Source of the DNA: Chitinophagales bacterium 62-2
GTDB taxonomy: Bacteria > Bacteroidota > Bacteroidia > Chitinophagales > Chitinophagaceae
DNA length: 32,503 bases
Assembly: GCA_002050375.1 (NCBI GenBank)
Contig: MWYU01000729.1
Coordinates: 1 to 32,503 of the forward strand
Direction of reading: 5' to 3'
Shown here: positions 1-7,880 of the stretch, piece by piece
Numbering within the stretch: the first letter of the stretch is position 1
Layout: the number at the start of each line of letters is the position of its first letter
Position numbers and translations under genes: made by a program
The notes under the pieces: generated by a model
Seen by the model: only the letters and a program-made list of their open reading frames with translations
Databases searched by the model: none
Told to the model about the DNA's origin: nothing

Positions 1-48
1 ACTAATATATTCTTGTTTTGATGCACGGGTTTTGAGGGCTTTTGCCAT
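1..48 (-). CDS. N-terminal 16 codons of an edge-truncated gene, possibly a transposase
   Basis: On the minus strand an ATG at 48-46 opens a frame without a stop to the window edge, reading MAKALKTRASKQEYIS. Just upstream (plus 68-78) the minus strand reads TATCTTTTGCA, which resembles a Bacteroidota -7 box with one extra base. The basic start ending in KQEYIS recalls the N-terminus of IS5/IS1182-type transposases of Bacteroidota, but that is memory of a short motif and only 16 residues are visible. The assignment is tentative; the existence of a gene start here is more likely than its identity. Confidence 0.4.
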   Translation of the reverse strand, partial: MAKALKTRASKQEYIS

Positions 49-223
49 CTTTCTTTGCACTTTAATATTGCAAAAGATACCTAAACTATTGTAAGTATTG
101 AATTCGATAGTTTTTCAGCAGAACCTACTTAGAAAATAAAGTACTAATTATATATCCTATTTATTTCGAGCTCGCTTTAAGAACGGGCTTTTAGTTGCTA
201 TATGTATACTTTTGTTGCTTCAT

Positions 224-1603
224 ATGATTTGGGATACCATCTTCACCACACAAAGAATTGGGCAGCAAAAAGAAGCGGCTGGTCCCCGCTCAGGTTTTCA
301 ACGCGATTTCGACAGGTTAGTATTCTCTTCGGCATTCCGGCGCCTGCAAAATAAAACACAGGTCTTTCCTTTGCCGGGAAGCACGTTTGTACATAACAGG
401 CTTACACATTCATTAGAAGTAGCTAGTGTTGGTCGTTCTTTAGGTGGTATTGTAGGCAGAAGGATTAGCGATGAGATGGATGATAAAATGGGTGATGCTT
501 ATGAATTTTATAAATACGAATTGCCTAATGTCATTGCCGCCGGTTGTCTTGCTCACGATATTGGAAATCCCGCCTTCGGTCACTCTGGTGAAAAAGCTAT
601 CTCGGCTTACTTTATTAATAATGCATCAACTAAAATCGAAGGCATTGCTTTGCAGGAATTTTTCAGTGAAAAGGAATGGGCCGACATAACCAGCTTTGAG
701 GGTAATGCAAACGCATTTAGAATTCTTACACACAAGTATAAAGGAAGGCTAATATCAGGCTTAGGGCTTACTTATACAACCATTGCTTCCATTTTAAAAT
801 ATCCCTGCGAGTCTGCGGGGGTAAATAAGCAATTCAAGCATCGTAAGAAGTATGGATTTTTTCAGTCGGAACGTGATGCTATGCAGCTAATTGCCGAAAA
901 GTTAGGAATGCGTAGGCAGGAAGGAGATATTATCTCTTACAAGAGACACCCGTTTGTTTACCTTGTTGAAGCTGCAGACGATATTTGCTATCGAATTATT
1001 GACATGGAGGATGCCCATCGCCTTGGCATTCTTTCGCATCAATTAGTTACCGAATCTTTCCTCGAAGTCATTAGCAGTTTACATGCTAAAGGTGAAGATG
1101 AAAATAAAACAAAAAAGAATCTTGATAAGATCGAAGATTTAAATGAGAAGATAAGTTACCTGCGAGCGAAAGCAATTAATCTTTTAACTCTTACTGCGGC
1201 AGATGTTTTTTGGGAAAACAGACAACACATATTAGCAGGCAGTTTCAACGATACTTTGATAGATCATATTGAAAGCAGGCATGGGGCTTTCAAGAAGATA
1301 ATGAAAATTTCTAACGAAAAAATCTATAATCATGATACAGTTTTGGAAATTGAAATAGCAGGTTACAATGTAATGTCAGAATTATTAGGCTTGTTTGTTC
1401 CTGCACTGTTAAAACAGAAGCGCGATCATAAAGATGAAAAAGTCTTAAAATTGTTTCCCTTGCAGTTTACAGAGTTTGAAGACACTTCGTCTCCATATTT
1501 AAGGACATTAAGTGCATTCGACTTTATCTCCGGGATGACTGACTTGTATGCAACCGAACTGTACAGGAAGCTAAAGGGTGTTGAAATACCACAGCACAGA
1601 TAG
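224..1603 (+). CDS. dgt: dGTPase-like HD-domain dNTP triphosphohydrolase
   Basis: Likely hydrolyses dGTP (and perhaps other dNTPs) to the deoxynucleoside and triphosphate in the cytoplasm, controlling dNTP pools. The HD metal site is visible: H62 in RLTHSLEV, the pair H111-D112 in LAHDIGNPAFGHSGEKA, and D252/D253 in EAADDICYRIIDMEDA. The N-terminal RRLQNKTQVFPL block is typical of the dGTPase family. The length from ATG 224 is 459 residues, normal for the family. A TTG lies four codons upstream (212), but ATG 224 gives the usual short lead before the WDT/GFQRDFDR region. A TACTTTTG box at 207-214 resembles a -7 element but sits very close to the start and has no good -33 partner. The stop is one base from the stop of the converging small gene, so no separate terminator fits between them. 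Confidence 0.9.
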   Translation: MIWDTIFTTQRIGQQKEAAGPRSGFQRDFDRLVFSSAFRRLQNKTQVFPLPGSTFVHNRLTHSLEVASVGRSLGGIVGRRISDEMDDKMGDAYEFYKYELPNVIAAGCLAHDIGNPAFGHSGEKAISAYFINNASTKIEGIALQEFFSEKEWADITSFEGNANAFRILTHKYKGRLISGLGLTYTTIASILKYPCESAGVNKQFKHRKKYGFFQSERDAMQLIAEKLGMRRQEGDIISYKRHPFVYLVEAADDICYRIIDMEDAHRLGILSHQLVTESFLEVISSLHAKGEDENKTKKNLDKIEDLNEKISYLRAKAINLLTLTAADVFWENRQHILAGSFNDTLIDHIESRHGAFKKIMKISNEKIYNHDTVLEIEIAGYNVMSELLGLFVPALLKQKRDHKDEKVLKLFPLQFTEFEDTSSPYLRTLSAFDFISGMTDLYATELYRKLKGVEIPQHR

Positions 1604-1604
1604 T

Positions 1605-1889
1605 CTAACCTGAAATTTTATCAGGATCATTAAAACTGTCCTCTTCTTCATTAAGAGATAATTCTTCTGAATCAGGCAAGCTTCCATCTTCACCCCCTTG
1701 CTGAGGCCCCAGGTCTTCACCTATTTCTTTGTGGTGTATATCTTGTTCCGGCTCTATAAGAGTGCCTTCTGTGGCGGTGCTTTTGTTTACATGTTCCTGG
1801 TTACCTGTTAAATTGTTTTCGCTGCTCAATTGCTGCATATCTTTTTCTAAATCCTCGTTGCTCATGTTATTAGGATTTTTATCTTCCAT
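1605..1889 (-). CDS. Small acidic, probably disordered hypothetical protein
   Basis: A 94-residue protein starting MEDKNPNNMSNEDLEKD. It is rich in Glu, Asp, Asn, Gln and Ser, with almost no aromatic residues and no Cys, which suggests an intrinsically disordered acidic cytoplasmic protein. There is no signal peptide or membrane segment, and I recognise no domain. Its stop abuts the dgt stop with a one-base gap, and it is upstream-isolated from the DUF1080 gene by about 90 bases. Such short acidic proteins occur widely in Bacteroidota genomes without assigned function. The frame is plausible as a gene because it is compactly placed and has a clean ATG, but composition alone cannot prove expression. 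Confidence 0.6.
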   Translation of the reverse strand: MEDKNPNNMSNEDLEKDMQQLSSENNLTGNQEHVNKSTATEGTLIEPEQDIHHKEIGEDLGPQQGGEDGSLPDSEELSLNEEEDSFNDPDKISG

Positions 1890-1977
1890 ATAAAAAGTTT
1901 TAGTGCAAGTGTTTGAGTAAGTGTAAAAATTATGCCGTAGAGAATTTTGTAAGGTTTAAGGCATGGTTTATAATTAA

Positions 1978-2574
1978 TTATAGTTCTTCAATCTTAATGT
2001 CTTTCCATCGCACCTTTATCCCTCCTCCCTCATGTATTTGCAAAGCAATAAACCCTTCGCCGGATCCTATTTTTTCATCTTTGAAAGAAACCATCTTATG
2101 TCCGTTAAGCCATGTATTTACTTCATCACCTACCGCTTTAATTTCTAACTTATTCCATTTACCAGACTTTAAAATTTTCTCGTCTTCGGGCTTTGGTTTT
2201 ATCAGCCAGCCTCGCCCGTACGACTCATAAATACCACCGGTAAAAAGGTTGGGAGGAGCCACTTCTACCTGCCATCCACTTATCTTCACTCCCTCAATGG
2301 TAGACCTGATAAAAACCCCGCTGTTGCCATTTGCTTCCTGTTTAAATTTCAAAGTAAGAAAGAAATTTTTATAGTTTTTATTAGTTGAAAGATATCCATA
2401 CTTCTTATCCGGGCCGCTTTCACAAATGAGTTCGCCCTTATCCACATACCATTTTTCAGTACCATGAATAGTCCAACCTGTGAGATCTTTACCATTAAAA
2501 ATTTTTTTCTTTGATTGAGAGAGAGCAATTATAGTGATGGAAGAGCAGAAAATAAAAAGGAGTAATTGTTTCAT
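1978..2574 (-). CDS. Secreted DUF1080 (3-keto-disaccharide hydrolase-like) protein
   Basis: A 198-residue protein with a clear signal peptide (MKQLLLFIFCSSITIIALSQ) followed by a single DUF1080 domain. Family hallmarks seen are FNGKDLTGWTIHG near the start, the GELICESG turn, GNSGVFIRS, GWQVEV, the GKWNKLEIKAVGDEVNTWLNG block and the closing GGGIKVRWKDIKIEEL. The family adopts a concanavalin-like beta-sandwich, and some members hydrolyse 3-keto-glycosides; a role in periplasmic or surface carbohydrate turnover is therefore inferred. Length is typical for a one-domain member. It is monocistronic as far as can be seen: no sugar-utilisation genes adjoin. A TATCTTCG box on the minus strand just upstream is one mismatch from TAnnTTTG and may be its promoter. 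Confidence 0.85.
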   Translation of the reverse strand: MKQLLLFIFCSSITIIALSQSKKKIFNGKDLTGWTIHGTEKWYVDKGELICESGPDKKYGYLSTNKNYKNFFLTLKFKQEANGNSGVFIRSTIEGVKISGWQVEVAPPNLFTGGIYESYGRGWLIKPKPEDEKILKSGKWNKLEIKAVGDEVNTWLNGHKMVSFKDEKIGSGEGFIALQIHEGGGIKVRWKDIKIEEL

Positions 2575-2995
2575 TTTTTTTTGTTTAGCGAATAAGAATT
2601 GTACGAAGATAAATAATGTTGCTTGTTATAAATATTGATCTACTTAATAAATGTACTTGGGCAATAACATACTAATAGAACCCAAAAAGTAAAAGTAATT
2701 GGATGGGTTGAACATAATACCTCTCGCATTTGATATATGGTCTTAAAGCTTAACTATTAGTACTCTACCAACTACCAATAAATTTCAACCCAATTTTATA
2801 TTAAGCTTATGTCTTTATAACCTTCTGTCGTGCAGGCAGGAAAGTATTCTGGCCTTTTTCAATTCTTATATCTTTTTTTGGAAGGTCAATATCATTTTTT
2901 TTTGTTGGCCTTATTTTGTTTGCCGCTGTCAAAAGGTTTTGGCTTTTATAACTAAAATACTCAGGATAATTTGCTGGGGTATTTGTAGGAAGAGT
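2575..2995. other. 421-base gap without an assigned gene
   Basis: AT-rich stretch between the DUF1080 and M23 genes. It holds an 8-base inverted pair GGGTTGAA (2705-2712) / TTCAACCC (2784-2791) and interleaved copies of AAGCTTAA / TTAAGCTT, which do not nest into one stable hairpin. The part at 2807-2995 (minus) is an open continuation of the M23 frame after its stop (see findings). I see no RNA gene or recognisable remnant of a known protein. Confidence 0.5.
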
Positions 2996-3646
2996 TTATG
3001 GATTACGCCACCATCTAAAGGGCCGAAGGTATCTTAGTCCTTTCAAGGTCATAAACCTTGTAGGAACCTGTTGCCAGCTATTATTTTTATTTGTCCAAAC
3101 TAAAAAATGAAGATGAGGGAAAGCGGAATAGCCGGTTTTGCCGCTTAGTGCGATTACCTGCCCCTGTTTTACCGTATCGCCGAGGTTTACTAACACGCCA
3201 TTCTGCTGCAGGTGCCAATAGCCTGCTTTGGTTCCATCGTTATGTTCTATTACAACAAGGTTAGCATATTGCCGGAATTTTCTATTGCCCCCTCCTTTGT
3301 TATTCCTTTCTTCGAGGCGTATTACAATTCCATCTCGGGCAGCAAGAATTTTCGTTCCACGTTTCATTTTAAAATCTAAGGCTGCACGATTTTTATGAGA
3401 TAAAGAACTGAAATAGCCCTGCACTAATAAATGAGAAGTGCCCTTTTCATAAGGCAGTGAATAAACCCAACTGGTGTCTTCTTTGATTTTACCTTTTTGC
3501 AAAAGCCTGGCTTGAATTGCCTGGGAATCGTGACTTCGACTTAATGAACAAGCAACTATAAACACGAATGGGCTAACGAAATAAAGCCGGGAATTTTTTA
3601 CCCGGCTTATAAAATCTTTATAAAAAACTCCTTTGAAAAAAGTCAT
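2996..3646 (-). CDS. M23-family (LytM-like) metallopeptidase, probable lipoprotein
   Basis: A 216-residue protein expected to cleave peptide cross-links in peptidoglycan, or to act as a degenerate regulator of such enzymes. The N-terminus has a hydrophobic stretch ending FIVAC (Cys33), a plausible lipobox, so it may be anchored to a membrane facing the periplasm. The zinc-site motifs of M23 are present in order: HKNRAALDF (H...D), then YWHL, then HLHFLVW (HxH). GTKILAARDGIVI and GDTVKQGQVIALSGKTG are the usual LytM beta-core segments. The family tail VPTRF is followed by a basic, aromatic end FRWWRNP. Start at ATG 3646. The frame remains open for 62 codons beyond the TAA, which is unusual. 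Possible promoter boxes are listed separately. Confidence 0.85.
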   Translation of the reverse strand: MTFFKGVFYKDFISRVKNSRLYFVSPFVFIVACSLSRSHDSQAIQARLLQKGKIKEDTSWVYSLPYEKGTSHLLVQGYFSSLSHKNRAALDFKMKRGTKILAARDGIVIRLEERNNKGGGNRKFRQYANLVVIEHNDGTKAGYWHLQQNGVLVNLGDTVKQGQVIALSGKTGYSAFPHLHFLVWTNKNNSWQQVPTRFMTLKGLRYLRPFRWWRNP

Positions 3647-3686
3647 CTTTTTAAATACGCCACTCTTTTAGATATAGCCTTAGGCG

Positions 3687-3711
3687 GCAAAGTATAAAAG
3701 GTGCAAAGTAT
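3687..3711 (-). promoter_or_regulatory. Paired ATACTTTGC boxes upstream of the M23 gene
   Basis: On the minus strand ATACTTTGC occurs twice, 16 bases apart (plus 3687-3695 and 3703-3711). Each contains TTTG preceded by TA with spacing one base off the TAnnTTTG consensus, so they may be alternative -7 elements or an operator for the M23 gene whose ATG is about 40 bases downstream. No -33 TTG at consensus distance was seen. Confidence 0.3.
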
Positions 3712-3788
3712 CGAAAAGTATTTTATCCTTAACCAGGATATAAATCAAAGGAGCTATGAGCTATCCGGCAACAGTAATTTGCAATTAT

Positions 3789-4718
3789 TTAAGCTGCCTT
3801 ATACCTGCCGCATTTACTCTGCTGAGAACGAAGCTGAGGTTGAGGCTCTGGTTTTGCAAGCTTTTTCTTTTTATTTAAAGTTATTGGGATACCGGCTGAA
3901 ACAGTCCAACTTGAAGTTTTTGAACTAAGGTTGGTAACAATGGGTTTAGCGTCAGAAGGGGAAGTAATTTTTTCATCAAGGTTTGTAATGCCTTTCAGAT
4001 AATTTACATTAACTGTAAATCGTCTTTCAACATTTTTTCCAAACTCAAAACCTATACCTGATACAAGAGCTAAATTCCAATTGCCGGCTTTATAACTGTA
4101 CATGTTTTGACTTGCACTTGTTTTGGTGTCCAAGGATTCGTTTGCTCCAGGATTATATGCTGCACCAATAGATGGTTGCACACTTACAAACCAACCTTTA
4201 TCTTTTTCTACGGCCGCAGTTTTACTATTTTCAACATTATTTTTTCCGCAATGGCTTCTGTATGCACCACAACGACTCCTTTCACCTGTATTATTTTCAT
4301 TTGCTGTTGCAAGACTTTTGCTTGCTGAAGATTTATTCTTGCCCGCCGCGGTTTTATTGAAGTAGATTGGCTTACTGCTAAACATGTATCCGCTTTGAAC
4401 GTTCAATTTAAGATCTCCTTGTGAAACCTGGTAAGTATTTCCGCCGGTTTCAAGGTTGGAAAAATTGTAAGAAACTGTTGAACGACTAGTTCCCGCAGCG
4501 ACGAAAACACCATGCCCCGCTTTAGTTTTGTAATCCAGTCGCGCTCCTGGAGTCATCGACATTTGACCTCCCAAAGGTGAAAAGGAAGGAGCGTTATTGT
4601 ATTGGATTGAAGTTTTTGAATTTTCAAGACCTAATTGGGGCATGAGGGTTAATCGCTGGGCGGTGGCTATAGAGCCAAGGGCAACAGACCCGAGGATAAG
4701 TAGAATTGCAGGTTTCAT
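3789..4718 (-). CDS. Outer-membrane beta-barrel-like protein
   Basis: A 309-residue protein with an N-terminal signal peptide (MKPAILLILGSVALGSIATAQ) and alternating hydrophobic/polar strands rich in Gly, Ser, Thr and Asn, consistent with a small beta-barrel of the OMP_b-brl type (for example GVFVAAGTSRSTVSYNFSN, WNLALVSGIGFEFG, SWTVSAGIPITLNK). A low-complexity central loop (about residues 125-170) is Lys/Asn/Ser-rich and contains two Cys in RCGAYRSHCG. The last nine residues, KCGRYKAA preceded by Ser, repeat the CGxYR/K theme after a KPEPQPQ linker, which is unusual for a barrel end. No neighbour suggests a substrate; function unknown. The localisation is inferred from the signal peptide and strand pattern. 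Confidence 0.7.
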   Translation of the reverse strand: MKPAILLILGSVALGSIATAQRLTLMPQLGLENSKTSIQYNNAPSFSPLGGQMSMTPGARLDYKTKAGHGVFVAAGTSRSTVSYNFSNLETGGNTYQVSQGDLKLNVQSGYMFSSKPIYFNKTAAGKNKSSASKSLATANENNTGERSRCGAYRSHCGKNNVENSKTAAVEKDKGWFVSVQPSIGAAYNPGANESLDTKTSASQNMYSYKAGNWNLALVSGIGFEFGKNVERRFTVNVNYLKGITNLDEKITSPSDAKPIVTNLSSKTSSWTVSAGIPITLNKKKKLAKPEPQPQLRSQQSKCGRYKAA

Positions 4719-4993
4719 AACAGATAATTTTAATTAATATTCAAGTTAACATATTAGTTTCAAACAGAAAAGTCATTTTGATAAGTGGTTGTCTTTTTAG
4801 GTCGGGTTGTCATCTTAATAGTAGGAATTATCTAATAGAAGTTGTATTCTTTACTGTCCTGTTAAAAACTTTTCAACGCTTACGTTTATTTTTGATCACT
4901 CAACTAAATTTTAGCATAAATACTGGTAAAACATAAACCCCCTTTTTGAAAAGCTACCTGTAATTCATTTACTTCGCTTACTAAATAATTTTT

Positions 4994-7804
4994 ATGAAGG
5001 TTAGTGTTTTACGTTTCTCATTATTATGTTTTGCTCTCATAATCGTTTTAAATACACATGCACAAATAAGCGGGGGCAAAAAAATGAAGCCCTCCCCTCA
5101 TTTAAAAATTGGTAAGCTTTCTAATGGTTTAACTTATTATATCCGCCATAACGAGGAACCTAAAAATCGTGCTGAGCTTCGCCTGGTGGTTAATGCCGGT
5201 TCCATCTTAGAAAATGAAAAGCAACTGGGGTTAGCTCACTTTACCGAGCATATGGCATTTAACGGAACAAAGAATTTTGATAAGCAGGAGCTTGTTGACT
5301 TTCTTGAAAAAAGTGGTGTACAATTCGGGGCGGATCTTAATGCATACACTTCTTTCGACGAAACAGTATATATGCTTCAACTACCGACCGACAGCATCGG
5401 AGTTTTTAAAAAAGGTTTTCAGATACTGGAAGACTGGGCCCATAATGTAACATTCGACGATAAAGAGATTGACAAAGAAAGAGGTGTTGTAATTGAGGAA
5501 TGGAGGTTGGGCCAGGGTGCAAATGAACGGATGAGAGCAAAATATTTTCCTGTGATATTAAAAGGTTCGCAATATGCGAATCGCATCCCTATTGGCACTA
5601 AACAAAATCTTGAGACTTTTAATTACGAAACGCTAAGAGAGTTTTATAAAGACTGGTATCGCCCTGATCTGCAGGCGGTAATTGCTGTTGGCGATTTTGA
5701 TGTAAGGGAAGTAGAGAATTTAATTAAACAACATTTCTCAACGATTCCAAAACCTGCTGCACCTAAGCCCCGTAAAAAATTTAGTATCCCAACTCAAAAA
5801 GAAACACAAACGGTTATAATTACAGATCCGGAACAGTCGTATAATACCGTTCAGATATATTATAAACAGCCGGAAATACCTGAAGCACAAACTGATGTTG
5901 AGTATCGTGCGACTATTGTTCGGGGTTTATTTAATAGTATGATGAGCGCCCGCCTGCAGGAAATTGCTCAGAAGCCTGATGCTCCATTCTTATACGGAAG
6001 CAGCAGCTACGATAAATTTATAGGTGATAAAGATGCTTTCACTATAGTAGCAGTTGCAAAAGACGGTACTTCGATACCTAAAGCAACCCAAACCCTGCTT
6101 GAAGAAAATGAAAGAATTCGCCAACATGGCTTTACCCAGGGAGAATTGGACAGGGCAAAGTCGTCGATGCTAACATACATTGAAAATCTATACACCGAAA
6201 GAGATAAAACTACCTCTGCACATTTGGTGGAAGAATTGATTAGAAATTACCTGCATGAAGAACCGGTTCCTGGGATAGAAGCTGAATACGCTTTATTCAA
6301 GCAGTTTATGCCATCTATTAAACTGAATGAGGTAAACGTGCTGATAGTGCAATGGGTAAAACCTACCGACAGGGCAATTGTTGTAATGGCTCCAGATTCA
6401 GAAAAGAGTAAGCTCATTTCACCTATTGATATGCTGGCCCTGGTTAATAAACCTATAGGTAAATTACCGGCTTTTGAAGACAAAGTGATAACAGGTGCAT
6501 TGCTGGCTAAAGAGCCTGCTGCAGGCAGAATTACAGATGAAAAAAAGATTCAAGAAATAGGTGTTACAGAACTTACGTTATCTAATGGAGCAAAGGTGGT
6601 GCTAAAGCCTACAACGTTTAAAAATAACGAAATCAATATTTCTGCAATTAGCCGCGGCGGTGCCTCTCTTTACAATGATGACGATTACCTGTCTGCTGCA
6701 AACGCCAGCTCCATTGCAATATTTGGAGGTGTTGGTAATTATGATATTATGAGTCTGCAAAAAGAACTTGCCGGCAAACAGGTTTCTATATCTCCAAGTA
6801 TTGGTCAATACAACGAGGGGATTAGCGGAACGAGCAGCATTAAGGATCTGCCTATTGCTTTCCAGCTTATTCACGGCTACTTTACCCAAACACGAAAAGA
6901 CACGAGTATGTTTAAAGTTTTGCAACAGCAATTATATGCGTCACTTGTAAATAAAGGTAAAGATCCCGGATCGGTATTTGGTGATTCTGTTAGCTATATA
7001 ATGGGCAATTATAACCCAAGAAGAAGGCCTTTAACTATTGACAGATTAAATGAAATCCAACTAGATAAGGCTTATGATATGTACCGGGATAGGTTTTCGG
7101 ATGCAAGCGATTTCATCTTCACTTTCGTTGGCAGCTTCAAGGTAGATAGCATTAAACCATTCATTGAAAAATACATTGCTTCGCTCCCTTCTACCGGAAG
7201 AAAAGAAACGTGGAAAGATGTGGGTATGCGTTATCCTGCAGGAGTAATTAATAAGGTTATCAGGAAGGGCCAGGAGAACAAAAGTTCTGTTCGCTTAATC
7301 TTTACCGGTATGACTGCTTACAACGATCTGGAAACAACACAGCTCGACCAGTTAGCAAAAGTGCTGGAAATTAGACTGAGAGAGGTATTACGTGAAGACC
7401 AGGGAGGCGTTTATGGTGTAGGCGTAGATGCTAATATCAACCGCGAGCCTGTAAATAGTTACAGTATCACTATTTCGTTCGGTTGTGCTCCTGAAAACGT
7501 TGATAAACTTGTTAACCTTGTAATGGATGAAATTAAAAATTTGAAAGAAAAAGGCACCGCACAAGTTAATGTCGACAAAGTAATTGCAGAAGATACACGT
7601 GCCATGGAACCTGCAGTAACAAGCAATAGCTATTGGTTACATAATCTTCAACAGAAGTATTACTACAACGAAGACCCCAAAACTATTTTAGAAGATCGTT
7701 TATTGGTAAGAAAATTAACTGTTGCAAGAACAAAAGAACTCGCTAACAAATATTTCGACACCAATAATGTTATCAAATTAATATTGATGCCGGAGAATAA
7801 ATAA
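4994..7804 (+). CDS. M16-family (insulinase-like) zinc peptidase
   Basis: A 936-residue two-half M16 peptidase with a signal peptide (VLRFSLLCFALIIVLNTHAQ), so probably periplasmic. The inverted zinc motif HxxEH is intact as HFTEH at residues 82-86 (GLAHFTEHMAFNGT), and the downstream zinc-ligand Glu lies near residue 162 in DKERGVVIEEWR. FGADLNAYTSFDETVYMLQLP and the LREFYKDWYRPD segment are typical of the active N-terminal half. A second M16 unit (about 520-936) lacks the zinc motif, as in PqqL-like and other periplasmic M16 proteins, and carries the usual R/Y region near GGVYGVGVDANI. The likely role is degradation of peptides in the periplasm. It stands alone and is followed by a strong hairpin terminator. 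Confidence 0.9.
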   Translation: MKVSVLRFSLLCFALIIVLNTHAQISGGKKMKPSPHLKIGKLSNGLTYYIRHNEEPKNRAELRLVVNAGSILENEKQLGLAHFTEHMAFNGTKNFDKQELVDFLEKSGVQFGADLNAYTSFDETVYMLQLPTDSIGVFKKGFQILEDWAHNVTFDDKEIDKERGVVIEEWRLGQGANERMRAKYFPVILKGSQYANRIPIGTKQNLETFNYETLREFYKDWYRPDLQAVIAVGDFDVREVENLIKQHFSTIPKPAAPKPRKKFSIPTQKETQTVIITDPEQSYNTVQIYYKQPEIPEAQTDVEYRATIVRGLFNSMMSARLQEIAQKPDAPFLYGSSSYDKFIGDKDAFTIVAVAKDGTSIPKATQTLLEENERIRQHGFTQGELDRAKSSMLTYIENLYTERDKTTSAHLVEELIRNYLHEEPVPGIEAEYALFKQFMPSIKLNEVNVLIVQWVKPTDRAIVVMAPDSEKSKLISPIDMLALVNKPIGKLPAFEDKVITGALLAKEPAAGRITDEKKIQEIGVTELTLSNGAKVVLKPTTFKNNEINISAISRGGASLYNDDDYLSAANASSIAIFGGVGNYDIMSLQKELAGKQVSISPSIGQYNEGISGTSSIKDLPIAFQLIHGYFTQTRKDTSMFKVLQQQLYASLVNKGKDPGSVFGDSVSYIMGNYNPRRRPLTIDRLNEIQLDKAYDMYRDRFSDASDFIFTFVGSFKVDSIKPFIEKYIASLPSTGRKETWKDVGMRYPAGVINKVIRKGQENKSSVRLIFTGMTAYNDLETTQLDQLAKVLEIRLREVLREDQGGVYGVGVDANINREPVNSYSITISFGCAPENVDKLVNLVMDEIKNLKEKGTAQVNVDKVIAEDTRAMEPAVTSNSYWLHNLQQKYYYNEDPKTILEDRLLVRKLTVARTKELANKYFDTNNVIKLILMPENK

Positions 7805-7815
7805 ATAGCCATCTT

Positions 7816-7856
7816 AAAAGAGAAGGGATGCTGTTACGAGCAATCCCTTCTCTTTT
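7816..7856. terminator. Bidirectional hairpin terminator
   Basis: A perfect 14-bp inverted repeat, AAAAGAGAAGGGAT (7816-7829) and ATCCCTTCTCTTTT (7843-7856), separated by 13 bases, lies between the convergent M16 and cysteine desulfurase genes. The A-rich and T-rich stem ends supply a U-tract in both directions, so it can serve both genes. Confidence 0.85.
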
Positions 7857-7880
7857 CACTTCTTTGTAAAAAGAGAGTTT

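Noticed and set aside
471-689. 72-codon frame inside dgt
   Set aside because: An out-of-frame shadow of a clear HD-domain gene, without its own signals.
2705-2791. Hairpin or RNA element from GGGTTGAA/TTCAACCC
   Set aside because: The 8-base arms are about 70 bases apart and interleave with another inverted pair, so no single stable stem results.
3701-3928. 75-codon plus-strand frame
   Set aside because: It starts at a GTG within the M23 upstream region and runs antisense into the 3' end of the outer-membrane protein gene, with no domain or signal peptide.
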